NCBI RefSeq assembly: GCF_002343915.1
Contig: NZ_NETK01000001.1
Location: 9,368,001-9,432,000, forward strand
Direction of reading: 5' to 3'
Origin: Nannocystis exedens
GTDB lineage: Bacteria > Myxococcota_A > Polyangia > Nannocystales > Nannocystaceae
DNA length: 64,000 nt
Part shown: positions 34,366 to 43,127 of the stretch, one piece after another
How positions within the stretch are numbered: the first letter of the stretch is position 1
How the letters are laid out: every line of letters starts with the position of its first letter
The notes under the pieces: model-generated
Seen by the model: the letters and a program-made list of their open reading frames with translations, nothing else
Told to the model about the DNA's origin: nothing
Databases searched by the model: none
Translations under genes and position numbers: made by a program

Positions 34366-36515
34366 CACACCATGCCGCTTAGCACGAGCAGGGCCGTGAC
34401 CGCGTAGACCGCCAGCGCGGCGCGCAGGCGCGGCGGGCGGTACTCGAGCTCGACCGCGTGCCGGCCCGGGCCGACCCGCAGGCCGCGGAACAGGTAGTTG
34501 GCGCGCAGGACAGGGACGGCGTCGCCGTCGACCCGCGCGGTCCAGCCGGGGCCCCAGGCCTCGTTCACCACCAGCACGCCGGCGGCAGGGGCGTCGACGG
34601 TGAGCGCCAGGCGGTTGCGGGCGAACGCGTCGAGGAGCGCGGGCACGGGGGCGTGCTCGGGCCGGAGCCCGGCGATCGCGGCGGCGTCGTCGGGCCCGAG
34701 CCGCGGGGCCTCGAGCAAGGCCGTGCTGCCGGGCGGGAGCGCGGCCAGACGCGCGAGGGCGTCGTCCTCGCGCTCGACGAGCTCGACCCGCGCGGTCCAG
34801 TAGGCCAGCGGCGCGGCCTGCAGCAGCTCGACCGGCTGGCCGGGGATCCAGCGCGACTGCCCGGCGGCGCTGCGCTGGACGACGGCCCGACGCCCGCCGG
34901 CGTACCAGCGCACGTTGGCGGCGGCGAGCAGGCCGGCGTGCTCGCGCGCGCGCGCGGCGAAGGCCCGCCAGCGGCGCGTGACGAGGGTGCTGTTGCGGCC
35001 GAAGATGTCGCGCACGTCGAGGCGCGCGCCGACGCGCCAGCGGTAGTGCTCGTCGTCGGCGACGCGCCAGCCGACGCGGTCGTCGAGGCGCGCGAGGGCG
35101 GCGTCGCGCGCGAGATCGGGCGGCCGCTGGGCGATGGCGTGGATCTGTCGCGCCTGCACCTTGAGCTCGAGCAGGCCCACGGCGAGCGCCGCGGGCGCAG
35201 CCGCGCGGCGCAACCACGGGCGCGCGCTCAAGAGGCCGCCGAGGCAGGCGCCGCCGAGCGCGACGAACAGCGCGCCGAGGCCCGTGCTCGTCGGCGCGCG
35301 GCTCCACGCGAGGGCGACGAGCAGCCCGAGGCAGGCCGGCGCGAACACGAGGGCGAGGCGACGGGCGAGCGCGCGCCGGCGCTCGGGTTCGGCGCGCACG
35401 AGGTCGTCGAAGCCGTGGGCGGCGAGGACGGCGGCGAAGAAGGCGAAGCCGAAGAAGTACTGGGCGGGGATCCGCCACAGCCCGAAGCCGGGGACGTGGC
35501 GGGCGAGGAAGGGCAGGAGGAAGAAGCCGTCGCCGCACGCGAGCAGGAAGAAGAGGAGGGCGCAGGCGGCGTAGGTGATCCGCAGGGCGTCGCGGCGCAC
35601 GGCGAACACCGCCAGCAGGAGGGCGAGCGCGCCGAGGTAGTGGACGGGCGCGCCGTCGCGCCAGGTGCCGGGGGCGAGGGCGTCGAACAGGTGCAGCGGG
35701 CGCGCGGTCGAGTAGACGACCTCGGCGAACTCGAGCTGCTCGCGCACGGTCTCGGGCAGCCACGCGAGGGTGGCGACGATGTTCGGCAGGGCCAGGCCGA
35801 GGACGACGGCGACGGCCAGGACGCCGGCGCCGGCGACCCGCGCGAGGTGCCGCCGCGCGGCCGGGAGGCCGCGGACCACCAGCACGAGCGCGACGATCAG
35901 CACCGGCGCGAGGCCGACGAGGTCGCGGAAGAAGTTGGGCGGATAGCCGGCGAGGAAGGCCATGGCCGTGGCTGCCCCAAAGGCCAGGCCGCTGCGCGGA
36001 GAGGGCCGACGCACCAGCTCGAGCCCGGTGAGCACCAGCCACGGCAGCCACACCGGCGACCACAAGCCCGCCGAGTCCTTGGCCTTGGCGACCCGACCCG
36101 AGAGCACGAAGGCGAAGCCGCCGAAGGCGCTCGCGGATGGCGAGAGACCGAGCCGCGCGAGCAGCAAGTGCGTGCCGAGGCCGCCGATGGCGACGTGCAG
36201 CAGCGCCTTGAACAGGACCACCCACGGGCCCTCGCCGAACACCGCGGCGCCGAGCCACACCAGCCAGTTGAACGGGTAGAGCACTCCCGTCTGCGGGTCG
36301 GCGAGGAAGTCGTAGCCGCCGCGCTCGTAGGGGTTCCACAGCGGCAGCTCGCCGGCCCGCAGGGCGTGCACGGGGACCAGCAGGTCGCCCCAGTGCTCGT
36401 TGACGGCGTCCCAGCCGAGGAAGGCGTCGCCGCTGACGAGCGCGGGGTGAAACGCGAGGAACACGGCCGCGTACAGGCCCGCGAGCCCGAACCCCGCGAG
36501 GACGCGCCGCGCCAT
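34341..36515 (-). CDS. YfhO-family membrane protein
   Basis: The 724-residue integral membrane protein has about 11-13 hydrophobic helices, starting with AGFGLAGLYAAVFLAFHPAL. The conserved region after helix 1 (WNPYERGGYDFLADPQTGVL, YPFNWLV) and a periplasmic C-terminal domain before the last helix (NEAWGPGWTARVDGD) match YfhO. In Firmicutes this family helps glycosylate lipoteichoic acid, and it is GT-C-like. It starts 1 nt after the DUF2304 gene and faces a GT2 gene, so a role in lipid-linked sugar transfer is likely. The final residues (RRTGP) are encoded by an array of 14-bp units. Confidence 0.88.
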   Translation of the reverse strand: MARRVLAGFGLAGLYAAVFLAFHPALVSGDAFLGWDAVNEHWGDLLVPVHALRAGELPLWNPYERGGYDFLADPQTGVLYPFNWLVWLGAAVFGEGPWVVLFKALLHVAIGGLGTHLLLARLGLSPSASAFGGFAFVLSGRVAKAKDSAGLWSPVWLPWLVLTGLELVRRPSPRSGLAFGAATAMAFLAGYPPNFFRDLVGLAPVLIVALVLVVRGLPAARRHLARVAGAGVLAVAVVLGLALPNIVATLAWLPETVREQLEFAEVVYSTARPLHLFDALAPGTWRDGAPVHYLGALALLLAVFAVRRDALRITYAACALLFFLLACGDGFFLLPFLARHVPGFGLWRIPAQYFFGFAFFAAVLAAHGFDDLVRAEPERRRALARRLALVFAPACLGLLVALAWSRAPTSTGLGALFVALGGACLGGLLSARPWLRRAAAPAALAVGLLELKVQARQIHAIAQRPPDLARDAALARLDDRVGWRVADDEHYRWRVGARLDVRDIFGRNSTLVTRRWRAFAARAREHAGLLAAANVRWYAGGRRAVVQRSAAGQSRWIPGQPVELLQAAPLAYWTARVELVEREDDALARLAALPPGSTALLEAPRLGPDDAAAIAGLRPEHAPVPALLDAFARNRLALTVDAPAAGVLVVNEAWGPGWTARVDGDAVPVLRANYLFRGLRVGPGRHAVELEYRPPRLRAALAVYAVTALLVLSGMVWLPRRTGP

Positions 36516-36516
36516 G

Positions 36517-36870
36517 CTAAGGCTCCGCGTGTCCCGAGGGCGGCGCGTCGGGCCGCGGGCGGTGAGGCTGCAGCGCGAGCTCGCGGACGACGATCGTCAG
36601 CCGATCCTCGAGCGCCTTCTGCCCGAGGTAGAGGTTGAAGCACAAAAACAGCAGCACCAGCGAGCTGAGATAGAAGACGAGGTCGACGCCGCGGCCGACG
36701 CCGACGCGGTGGGCGCACCAGGTCGAGACGTCGGGGAAGATCGCCAAAAAGATGATCGCCGCGAACACCACCGTCATCGCCAGCTTCTGCACCGGCCGCC
36801 GCCGCGCTCGCACGAAGAAGTGGAACAGGAGGACGAGGCTGCCGCCGATGAGCACGAACTGGATCGCCAT
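36517..36870 (-). CDS. DUF2304 small membrane protein
   Basis: The 117-residue protein has three hydrophobic helices (FVLIGGSLVLLFHFFV, KLAMTVVFAAIIFLAIFP, DLVFYLSSLVLLFLCFNLYL). It also has the DUF2304 layout with a charged end EDRLTIVVRELAL. DUF2304 genes usually sit beside a polyprenyl-phosphate GT2, as here, and the protein is thought to assist that enzyme at the membrane. It is co-transcribed with the YfhO-like gene, which starts right after it. ATG at 36870 chosen from the first helix. Confidence 0.85.
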   Translation of the reverse strand: MAIQFVLIGGSLVLLFHFFVRARRRPVQKLAMTVVFAAIIFLAIFPDVSTWCAHRVGVGRGVDLVFYLSSLVLLFLCFNLYLGQKALEDRLTIVVRELALQPHRPRPDAPPSGHAEP

Positions 36871-37004
36871 GGACGCCCGCGGTCGCCGGAGCATCGACCG
36901 CGCCGCCGCGGAAGTCAATTCGCGGCGTAGCCCTCGCAGCGGGCGGAGCCGCGGTCGGAGCGTGCTCGCCGTGCCGCCGCGAGCCGACGTCGCCGCCTCG
37001 CATC

Positions 37005-37144
37005 GCGGCGATGAGTTCGCGGTCGCCGCGGCCGACGCCTCGGGGCCGAGGCCCCTCACCGCCGCCGCTGCCGCCTCGCTGCGGCGATGGCTTCGCGGGC
37101 TCCGCGGTCACCGGAGGCCGCGGCGATTGCTTCGCGGTCGCCGG
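37005..37144. repeat. Three degenerate copies of a ~26-bp motif
   Basis: GCGGCGATGAGTTCGCGG (37005), GCGGCGATGGCTTCGCGG (37081) and GCGGCGATTGCTTCGCGG (37120), each followed by a TCGCCG or TCCGCGG-like tail. They lie in the divergent promoter region between DUF2304 and GT2 and could be binding sites or decayed slippage products. Confidence 0.5.
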
Positions 37145-37163
37145 GGCCCGACAATGCCGGCCG

Positions 37164-37853
37164 ATGTCGCCGCCCTCGCCCGCGGAAGTGACGATCGTCG
37201 TGCCCTGCTACAACGAGGGGCCGGTGATCCGCGAGGTGCTGGCCGAGCTGCTGCGCGCCTGGCCGAACGTGATCGCGGTCGACGACGGCTCGAGCGACGA
37301 CACCGCCGCGCGCCTGGGCGACACCGGCGCGACGGTCGTGCGCCACGCCGTCAACCTCGGCCAGGGCGCGGCGCTGCAGACCGGCATCGACCTGGCGCTG
37401 GCCCGCGGCGCCCGCTACGTCGTCACCTTCGACGGCGACGGCCAGCACCGCGCCGAGGACGTCGCGGCCCTGGTCGCCCCGCTGGCGGAGGGCCGCGCCG
37501 ACGTCGCGCTCGGCTCGCGCTTCCTCGGCGGCACGGTGGGCATGCCGCAGAGCCGCCGCCTGGTGCTGCGCCTGGCGACCGCGTTCACCCGCGTGGCGGC
37601 CGGACTCGACATCACCGACACGCACAACGGCCTGCGCGCGTTCACGGCCGCGGCCGCGCGCGCGCTGCGGATCACGCAGAACCGGATGGCGCACGCGTCG
37701 GAGATCCTGCACGAGATCCGCCGCCTGCGCCTGCGCTTCGTCGAGGTGCCGGTGACGATCCGCTACACCGAGTGGTCGCGCCGCAAGGGCCAGTCGGCCC
37801 TCGACGCGCTCAGCATCCTGTTCGACCTGCTGGTCCGCCGGATCATGGGCTAG
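37164..37853 (+). CDS. GT2 glycosyltransferase (polyprenyl-phosphate type)
   Basis: The 229-residue protein has a GT-A fold with VTIVVPCYNEGPVI, VDDGSSDDT, the DxD-type TFDGDGQHRAED, and DITDTHNGLRAF. The C-terminal RYTEWSRRKGQSALDALSIL is typical of dolichol-/undecaprenyl-phosphate sugar transferases of the DPM1 class. It lacks membrane helices, so it would work at the inner face of the membrane. The divergent DUF2304 and YfhO-like genes are its probable partners. The ATG at 37164 is chosen as closest to the first strand. A 60-bp array of 14-bp units starts 10 nt after the stop. Confidence 0.9.
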   Translation: MSPPSPAEVTIVVPCYNEGPVIREVLAELLRAWPNVIAVDDGSSDDTAARLGDTGATVVRHAVNLGQGAALQTGIDLALARGARYVVTFDGDGQHRAEDVAALVAPLAEGRADVALGSRFLGGTVGMPQSRRLVLRLATAFTRVAAGLDITDTHNGLRAFTAAAARALRITQNRMAHASEILHEIRRLRLRFVEVPVTIRYTEWSRRKGQSALDALSILFDLLVRRIMG

Positions 37854-37863
37854 CTCGACGGAT

Positions 37864-37923
37864 CATGTGCAAAGGGGCATGCTCTCAAGAGCATGTGCGA
37901 TGGGACATGCCTCGAAGGGCAGG
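37864..37923. repeat. Array of four joined 14-bp units after the GT2 gene
   Basis: Four CATG followed by CAGG at exact 14-nt steps, in a convergent gap. Confidence 0.85.
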
Positions 37924-38027
37924 CGAGACGTCGGCCGACTGCCGCCGGGCGCATCGCGCCGGGCCCGCTCGTCGAGCCCAGGGCACCGATCTCCCCCTCG
38001 GTGCCGGACGATCGCGCCGCGCCGCGC

Positions 38028-39158
38028 TCACTTGCCGATCTTGAAGCCGGCGCCGGCCTTGCCCTTGCCGCTGCCGCCGCCGCCGACCGACACGCCGGCG
38101 CTGCCGCCGACCGAGATGCCCGCGCTGCCGCCGACCTTGATCCCGCCGCTGCCGACGTTGACGCCGCCGCCGGAGCCGACCTTGACCGAGCTCTCGGCCT
38201 TGGCCGAGTGGTCGATGTCGATGCCGCCCTTGGCCTTGGCGGCGCCCTTGACGTCGACCTTGGGCGGGGTGACGTCGACCTTGGGCACGTCGACGGCGGC
38301 CAGCGCCAGCGCCTCGACCTTGATCGCGGCGCGCAGGGCCGCGAGGCGGGCGGCGGCCAGCGAGGCCGAGACGTCGCCGGCGAACTGCGCGGCCCCGTCG
38401 GCGCCGAGCTGGATGTCGACCGGCGAGACGTGGGCGCTGACGTACGCGGGCCGGCCGACGTCGACCGCCCAGCCGAAGAAGGCGCCGGCGCCGGCGTCGG
38501 CCAGCACCACGCCGTCGGCCTTGAACTCGGCCTTGAAGTCGCGCTCGAACTCGAGGTCGGCGCCGCCCTCGACCGCCGCCGAGTAGCTGGCCACGACCTT
38601 GAGCGCGCCCTCGGCCTCGGCGCGCACGGTGCCGATGGTGGCGACCAGGACGGCGAGCGAGGCGTCGAGCTTGCTCGAGGGGACGGCGCGCAGCTCGAAA
38701 TTGACGTCGCCGCCGGCGCGGAGCTCGACGACCTGCAGGTAGTCGAGCCTGCCGTCGGCGTCGAAGTCGACGCGGTGGGCCGCCCCGCCCGGCGCGTTGA
38801 GGAACAGCTCGAGCTCGGCGGCGGTCTTGAGCTCGCCCTTCGCCAGCAGGTCGACGACGCCCTTGAGGTCGAGGTCCGCGGGCTTGAGCGCGACCTTGGT
38901 GCCGAGCGCGGCCTCGACGTCGGCGACGGCCTTGAGCGGCGGGACGGTGACCTGCGCGGCCGCGCCGGCGGCCAGCTCTGCCTTCGCGTCGGCGTCGGCC
39001 CGCGCCTTGGCGGCCGCGTCGGCGACCGCCTTGGTGTCGAGCTGGATGTCGGCCTTGGCGTCGGCCTTGGCCTCGACCTTGCCGTTGCCTTCGGCCGCGG
39101 AGTCGCAGGCGAGCAGGAGGACCAAGAACGCGAGGGGAGTGCGGATGGTGGCCTTCAT
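38028..39158 (-). CDS. Lipoprotein with Ala/Lys/Asp-rich start and Gly/Ser/Val tail
   Basis: The 376-residue protein has a lipobox (LAFLVLLLAC), a Lys/Ala/Asp-rich helical stretch (residues 27-65), and a globular middle with an EF-like DFDADGRLDYL. From residue about 310 the end is repetitive (KVGSGGGVNVGSGGIKVG, then repeated S-V-G-G). No family is recognised. The mix suggests a surface protein with an adhesive or structural tail. GATACT ends 6 nt before the ATG, suggesting a leaderless mRNA. It is the next gene downstream of the protein at 39280-39933, both on the minus strand. Confidence 0.75.
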   Translation of the reverse strand: MKATIRTPLAFLVLLLACDSAAEGNGKVEAKADAKADIQLDTKAVADAAAKARADADAKAELAAGAAAQVTVPPLKAVADVEAALGTKVALKPADLDLKGVVDLLAKGELKTAAELELFLNAPGGAAHRVDFDADGRLDYLQVVELRAGGDVNFELRAVPSSKLDASLAVLVATIGTVRAEAEGALKVVASYSAAVEGGADLEFERDFKAEFKADGVVLADAGAGAFFGWAVDVGRPAYVSAHVSPVDIQLGADGAAQFAGDVSASLAAARLAALRAAIKVEALALAAVDVPKVDVTPPKVDVKGAAKAKGGIDIDHSAKAESSVKVGSGGGVNVGSGGIKVGGSAGISVGGSAGVSVGGGGSGKGKAGAGFKIGK

Positions 39159-39234
39159 GGCCGCAGTATCGCCGAGCGCGCGCCCGGGCGCCACCGGCAG
39201 CGGGACCGGCGCGTCTGGGGCCGCGAGGCCACGG

Positions 39235-39280
39235 GATGGCGGGCAGGACATGTTCGCGGGGACATGCCCCGAAGAACAGT
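39235..39280. repeat. Three joined 14-bp units at a gene 3' end
   Basis: GATG, CATG, CATG and CAGT at exact 14-nt steps. Its last base is the first of the TCA that is the stop of the minus-strand gene at 39280. Confidence 0.75.
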
Positions 39281-39933
39281 CACAGCGGCGTGAAGCTGAT
39301 GTCGTAGAAGGTCCAGCTCGCGCACTCCAGCGCCTCGACGGCGAGCAGCGACAGCTCGTGCTGGACGTCCTGCACGACGGCGAGGACGGTGAGGCCGGGG
39401 CCGGCGGCGAACTCGATCTCGCCGCCGGTGTCGCTGCCGCGCACGCGGAACCGGCCGCTGCTCGGGCCCGACAGGCGGAGCTGGGCCAGGTACGAGCCGC
39501 CGGGCACCAGGCCCTTGAGCCAGATCTCGACCCGCGCCAGCTCGGGGTCGTCGTCGGTGAAGTGCGCGAGGTCGGAGTCGCCGCCGAGGACGCGCGCGCC
39601 GTAGAAGTCGAGGTGGCCGCGGCCGTCGATGTACGGCCGCCGCGGCGACAGCCGCAGGTCGCTGGCCCGCAGGGCGTCGCCGCGGTCGAGCCGCTTGATG
39701 TCGACGCCGTCGACCCGGCGCAGGATGTCGAGCAGGTGCGCGTGCGACAGCCGCTCCGGCGGGGCGGCGCGGGGCAGCGGGAGGTCGGGCTCACGGGCGA
39801 GCCCGCCGGCGCGGGACAGCGCCGCGAGCGCCCCGGCGGCCGTCGTCTGCGGCTCGCCGAGCAGCGGGGTGGCATCGATGACGACGATCGAGTCGAAGAT
39901 CGCCAGGGGTTCGATCGGCTTGCGGTCGGCCAT
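39280..39933 (-). CDS. Protein of unknown function, 217 residues
   Basis: No family is recognised and no signal peptide or membrane helix is visible. Composition and codon use are normal for the window. The C-terminal half looks beta-rich (VEIWLKGLVPGGSYLAQLRL, SGRFRVRGSDTGGEIEFAAG), perhaps a jelly-roll or carbohydrate-binding-like sandwich. The N-terminal half is charged (LLDILRRVDGVDIKRLDRGD). It starts 77 nt from the divergent amidase gene and its stop coincides with the edge of an array of 14-bp units. Confidence 0.7.
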   Translation of the reverse strand: MADRKPIEPLAIFDSIVVIDATPLLGEPQTTAAGALAALSRAGGLAREPDLPLPRAAPPERLSHAHLLDILRRVDGVDIKRLDRGDALRASDLRLSPRRPYIDGRGHLDFYGARVLGGDSDLAHFTDDDPELARVEIWLKGLVPGGSYLAQLRLSGPSSGRFRVRGSDTGGEIEFAAGPGLTVLAVVQDVQHELSLLAVEALECASWTFYDISFTPL

Positions 39934-40010
39934 GATTCACCTCCCTCGTCGCAGGGTCCGCCGCGCCCGCGCCATCGTCAAGCACGCGCGCCGCGGATAA
40001 GCTGCGGTCG

Positions 40011-41558
40011 ATGCGTCGCTCGCTGGCCGTCGTGGTTGCGCTGCTGTGTTCGAGTTGTGTACACCCCGACAAAACGCGGTCTGTCGCGACGGCCGCGGCG
40101 ATCGACGTGATTGAGCTCGAGCTCGCGGAGGCGCAGCGACGGATGCAGACCGGGGTGCTGTCGTCCGCAGCGTTGACGGCGGCGTACCTCGAGCGGATCG
40201 CGGCGATCGACGACGCGGGCCCGGCGCTCGCGGCCGTCATCGAGGTCAACCCCCACGCGCGCGCCGACGCCGAGGCGCTCGATCGTGAGCGCGCGCAGGG
40301 CCGCGTACGCGGGCCGCTCCACGGGATTCCGCTGCTGATCAAGGACAACATCGACGTCGCCGGGATGGTCAACTCGGCCGGCTCGCTGGCGCTGGCGGAG
40401 CACCGCCCGCGGACCGACGCGCCGCTGGTGACGCGCCTGCGCGCGGCCGGGGCGGTGATCCTCGGCAAGACGAACCTCAGCGAGTGGGCCAACTTCCGCT
40501 CGACCAACTCGACCTCGGGCTGGAGCAGCCGCGGCGGGCAGACGAAGAACCCGTACGGGCTCGATCGCAACCCGTGCGGCTCGAGCTCCGGCACCGGCGC
40601 TGCGATCGCGGCCAGCCTCGCCGCCGCCGGCGTCGGCACCGAGACCGACGGCAGCATCCTCTGCCCGGCGGCGATCCAGGGGCTCGTCGGGCTCAAGCCG
40701 ACCGTCGGCCTCGTGCCCGCGGCGGGCATCATCCCGATCTCGGCGACGCAGGACACGGCGGGGCCGATGGCGCGGACAGTGCGCGACGCGGCGCTGCTGC
40801 TGAACGGGATGACCGAAGGGACAGGTGACTACACGGCCGGGCTCGACCCGGCGGCGCTGCGAGGCAAGCGGATCGGGGTGCTGCGGCAAGCGATGGGCGG
40901 CGACCCGCGGCTCGACGCGCTCACCGAGCAGGCGCTGGCGTCGCTGCGCGCGGCCGGGGCGGAGGTCGTCGACCCGGTCGAGATCGCCACCTGGCAGGAG
41001 TGGGGCGAGCACGAGTTCGAGGTGCTGCTGTACGAGTTCAAGGACGGGCTCGACCGCTACCTGCGCGAGTCGGGGGCGCCGGTGTCGTCGCTGGCGGGGC
41101 TGATCGCGTGGAACCGCGAGCACGCCCGGGCGGTGATGCCGTGGTTCGGGCAGGAGCTGCTCGAGCAGGCGCAGGCGAAGGGCGGGCTCGACACGCCGGC
41201 GTACACGGCGGCGCGGGCGGCCGCGCGGCGGCTGGCGTGGGACGAGGGGCTCGGCGCGGCGCTGACGCAGCACCGCCTCGACGCCGTGGTCGCGCCGGCG
41301 ATGGGCCCGGCCTGGCCGATCGACCCTGTCCTCGGGGACAGGAGCAGCGGCGGCGGCGGCTACGGGGCGGCGGCGGTGGCGGGGACGCCGAGCCTGACGG
41401 TGCCGATGGGACACATCCACGGGCTGCCGGTCGGGCTGGCGTTCCTCGGCGAGCCGCGCGGCGAGGCGGAGCTGCTGGCGATGGGCTACGCGTTCGAGCA
41501 AAAGACGCGCGCTCGCCGGGCGCCGACGTTCCGGCCGACGGTGACGCGCGATCCGTGA
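40011..41558 (+). CDS. Amidase-signature lipoprotein
   Basis: The 515-residue protein has a lipobox (VVALLCSSC) followed by an amidase-signature domain. The catalytic Lys is in GIPLLIKDNIDVAG, the cis-Ser/Ser pair in NPCGSSSGTGAAIAASLAAA and GTETDGSILCPAA. It resembles secreted amidases and peptide amidases rather than GatA, since no gatB or gatC is near. It probably hydrolyses an amide outside the cell. TAAGCT lies 7 nt before the ATG, so the mRNA may be leaderless. Two joined 14-bp units near 41311 encode part of the C-terminal active-site region; another near-unit is at 40808. Confidence 0.9.
   Translation: MRRSLAVVVALLCSSCVHPDKTRSVATAAAIDVIELELAEAQRRMQTGVLSSAALTAAYLERIAAIDDAGPALAAVIEVNPHARADAEALDRERAQGRVRGPLHGIPLLIKDNIDVAGMVNSAGSLALAEHRPRTDAPLVTRLRAAGAVILGKTNLSEWANFRSTNSTSGWSSRGGQTKNPYGLDRNPCGSSSGTGAAIAASLAAAGVGTETDGSILCPAAIQGLVGLKPTVGLVPAAGIIPISATQDTAGPMARTVRDAALLLNGMTEGTGDYTAGLDPAALRGKRIGVLRQAMGGDPRLDALTEQALASLRAAGAEVVDPVEIATWQEWGEHEFEVLLYEFKDGLDRYLRESGAPVSSLAGLIAWNREHARAVMPWFGQELLEQAQAKGGLDTPAYTAARAAARRLAWDEGLGAALTQHRLDAVVAPAMGPAWPIDPVLGDRSSGGGGYGAAAVAGTPSLTVPMGHIHGLPVGLAFLGEPRGEAELLAMGYAFEQKTRARRAPTFRPTVTRDP
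41311..41342. repeat. Two joined 14-bp units in the amidase gene
   Basis: CCTG-N10-CCTG-TCCTCGGGGA-CAGG, read as AWPIDPVLGDR. Confidence 0.65.
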
Positions 41559-41782
41559 GCGCGCGGATGCGGCCGAGGTAGGCGCGCCGGCCCTCCCGGG
41601 GCCTGCTGGGAGGTGTGCGGAACCGCGCAGGGGCTCGCGAGGGAGGCGCGAAAAAAATCCGATCCCCCCGGGCGGGTCGCGACACCTCTGGGCCGAACGC
41701 GCAAGACCGGCGCCTGCGACCCAGGCCGGGCGATCGACCTCCATCGCCTGGCCTCGGGGTCAGGGCAGGTGCGCCTCGACAA

Positions 41783-41828
41783 CGAGTCCTTTGAGACAGG
41801 AGACAATGAACATGTTCCGAAATATCTG
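41783..41828. repeat. 14-bp units spanning a gene start
   Basis: CGAG, CAGG, CATG and TCTG at exact 14-nt steps over the ribosome binding site and first codons of the Cys-rich lipoprotein gene. The match to the unit is looser than in other arrays. Confidence 0.5.
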
Positions 41829-43071
41829 TGGTTCCACGCTCGCGCTCGGCCTCGGCCTCGGCGTCCTCATCGCTGCGACTCCGGGCTGTGAGAACGATGT
41901 CTGCGGCCTTGAATGCCCGCTCGAAGGCCTCGCCGAGGGCAACGCGTCGATCTCGGGGATCGCCAGCGTGGACGCCTTCTTCGCCGCCGTGGTCGGGTTC
42001 GACAAGGCGGCGCTCGAGGTCAAGGCCGGGGTCGACGCCGAGCTGCGGGCGATCGCGGTGTCGCTGGCGCTCGACGCGGGCGCCAGCGCGGCCGACATCC
42101 GGGCGGCGCTCTCGGCCAAGTTCGAGACCGCGATCGACGGCGGGCTGAAGGTGAAGTACGCGCCGCCGCGCTGCACGGTCGACGCGAAGGTGGCGATCGA
42201 CGCGTCGGCCAAGTGCGACGCGGAGATCGATCCGGGGATGGCGTCGGTCGAGTGCAAGGGGACCTGCACGGTCGACGCCAGCGCCTCGGCGAGCTGCGAC
42301 GCCTCGGCCAAGGTGATGTGCAAGGGCACGGCGCCGGAGTTGCAGTGCAGCGGCTCCTGCACCGGCACCTGCGAGCTCGGGGGCGACCTGCAGTGCAACG
42401 GCACGTGCAACGGCGAGTGCGACGGGACCTGCTCGGTGACCGGCGCCGACGGCCAGTGCGCGGGCGAGTGCATGGGCAAGTGCATGGGCTCCTGCGAGCT
42501 CCAGGCCGGGGCGCATTGCGACGGCAATTGCCAGGGCTCGTGCGAGTACGAGGCGCCCGACGGCCAGTGCGAGGCCGGGGCAGAAGTTCGGTGCCAGGCG
42601 GCCGCCGACGCCAGCGCCCAGTGCGACGGCTCGTGCGACGGCGAGGTGGTGCCGCCGAAGGCCAAGGCCGAGTGCGAGGCGAGCGTCGAGGCCGAGGCGA
42701 AGATGCAGGCCCAGTGCACGCCGCCGTCGCTCGAGATCTTGTGGCAGTGGAAGGCGGGCTTCGACGAGCTCGAGCGGGCCAAGTTCAAGGCGTGGGTCGA
42801 GGGCTTCCGCCTGCGCTACGCCGGCCTGCTGGCCGCGAGCGCGCGGGCCGAGCTGGTGCTGGGCGCGGGGGCGGGGTTGGGCGACGCAGCGGTGGACCTG
42901 CTGGCGTCGTTGCCCGGAGACCTCGCCGGTGACCCTCGGGCCTCGTTCGGGCTGCCCTGCGCGCTGGCCGAGCTCGAGGCCGTGGGCACGCTCATCCAGA
43001 GCGGCTCGGGCGCGCTCAGCGGGAGCGTGACGGCGGTGGGCGAGATCAGCGCGGCGCTGGCCGGCGGCTGA
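41806..43071 (+). CDS. Cys-rich repeat lipoprotein
   Basis: The 421-residue protein has a lipobox-like end to its signal (LIAATPGC). After an Ala/Asp-rich helical part, a central region (residues about 125-285) has more than 30 Cys in C-x-G-x-C-type steps (SCTGTC, CNGTCNGECDGTCS, CAGECMGKCMGSC, CDGNCQGSC). An alpha-helical C-terminal part of about 120 residues follows. The Cys ladder suggests a disulfide-stiffened rod or a metal-binding surface protein; no enzyme signature is seen. AGGAG precedes the ATG at 41806. The next gene, an ECF sigma factor, starts 56 nt downstream, so they may share a transcript. Confidence 0.8.
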   Translation: MNMFRNICGSTLALGLGLGVLIAATPGCENDVCGLECPLEGLAEGNASISGIASVDAFFAAVVGFDKAALEVKAGVDAELRAIAVSLALDAGASAADIRAALSAKFETAIDGGLKVKYAPPRCTVDAKVAIDASAKCDAEIDPGMASVECKGTCTVDASASASCDASAKVMCKGTAPELQCSGSCTGTCELGGDLQCNGTCNGECDGTCSVTGADGQCAGECMGKCMGSCELQAGAHCDGNCQGSCEYEAPDGQCEAGAEVRCQAAADASAQCDGSCDGEVVPPKAKAECEASVEAEAKMQAQCTPPSLEILWQWKAGFDELERAKFKAWVEGFRLRYAGLLAASARAELVLGAGAGLGDAAVDLLASLPGDLAGDPRASFGLPCALAELEAVGTLIQSGSGALSGSVTAVGEISAALAGG

Positions 43072-43127
43072 GCCAGGAGGCCCTTGGAGGCCGGGGCGGG
43101 TCGTGCGATCCTCGCGACCCGCCCCGC

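Noticed and set aside
42465..42500. Two CATG in the Cys-rich gene (42470s) as a 14-bp unit
   Set aside because: They are 12 nt apart and come from the protein repeat CMGKCMGSC, out of the 14-nt register.
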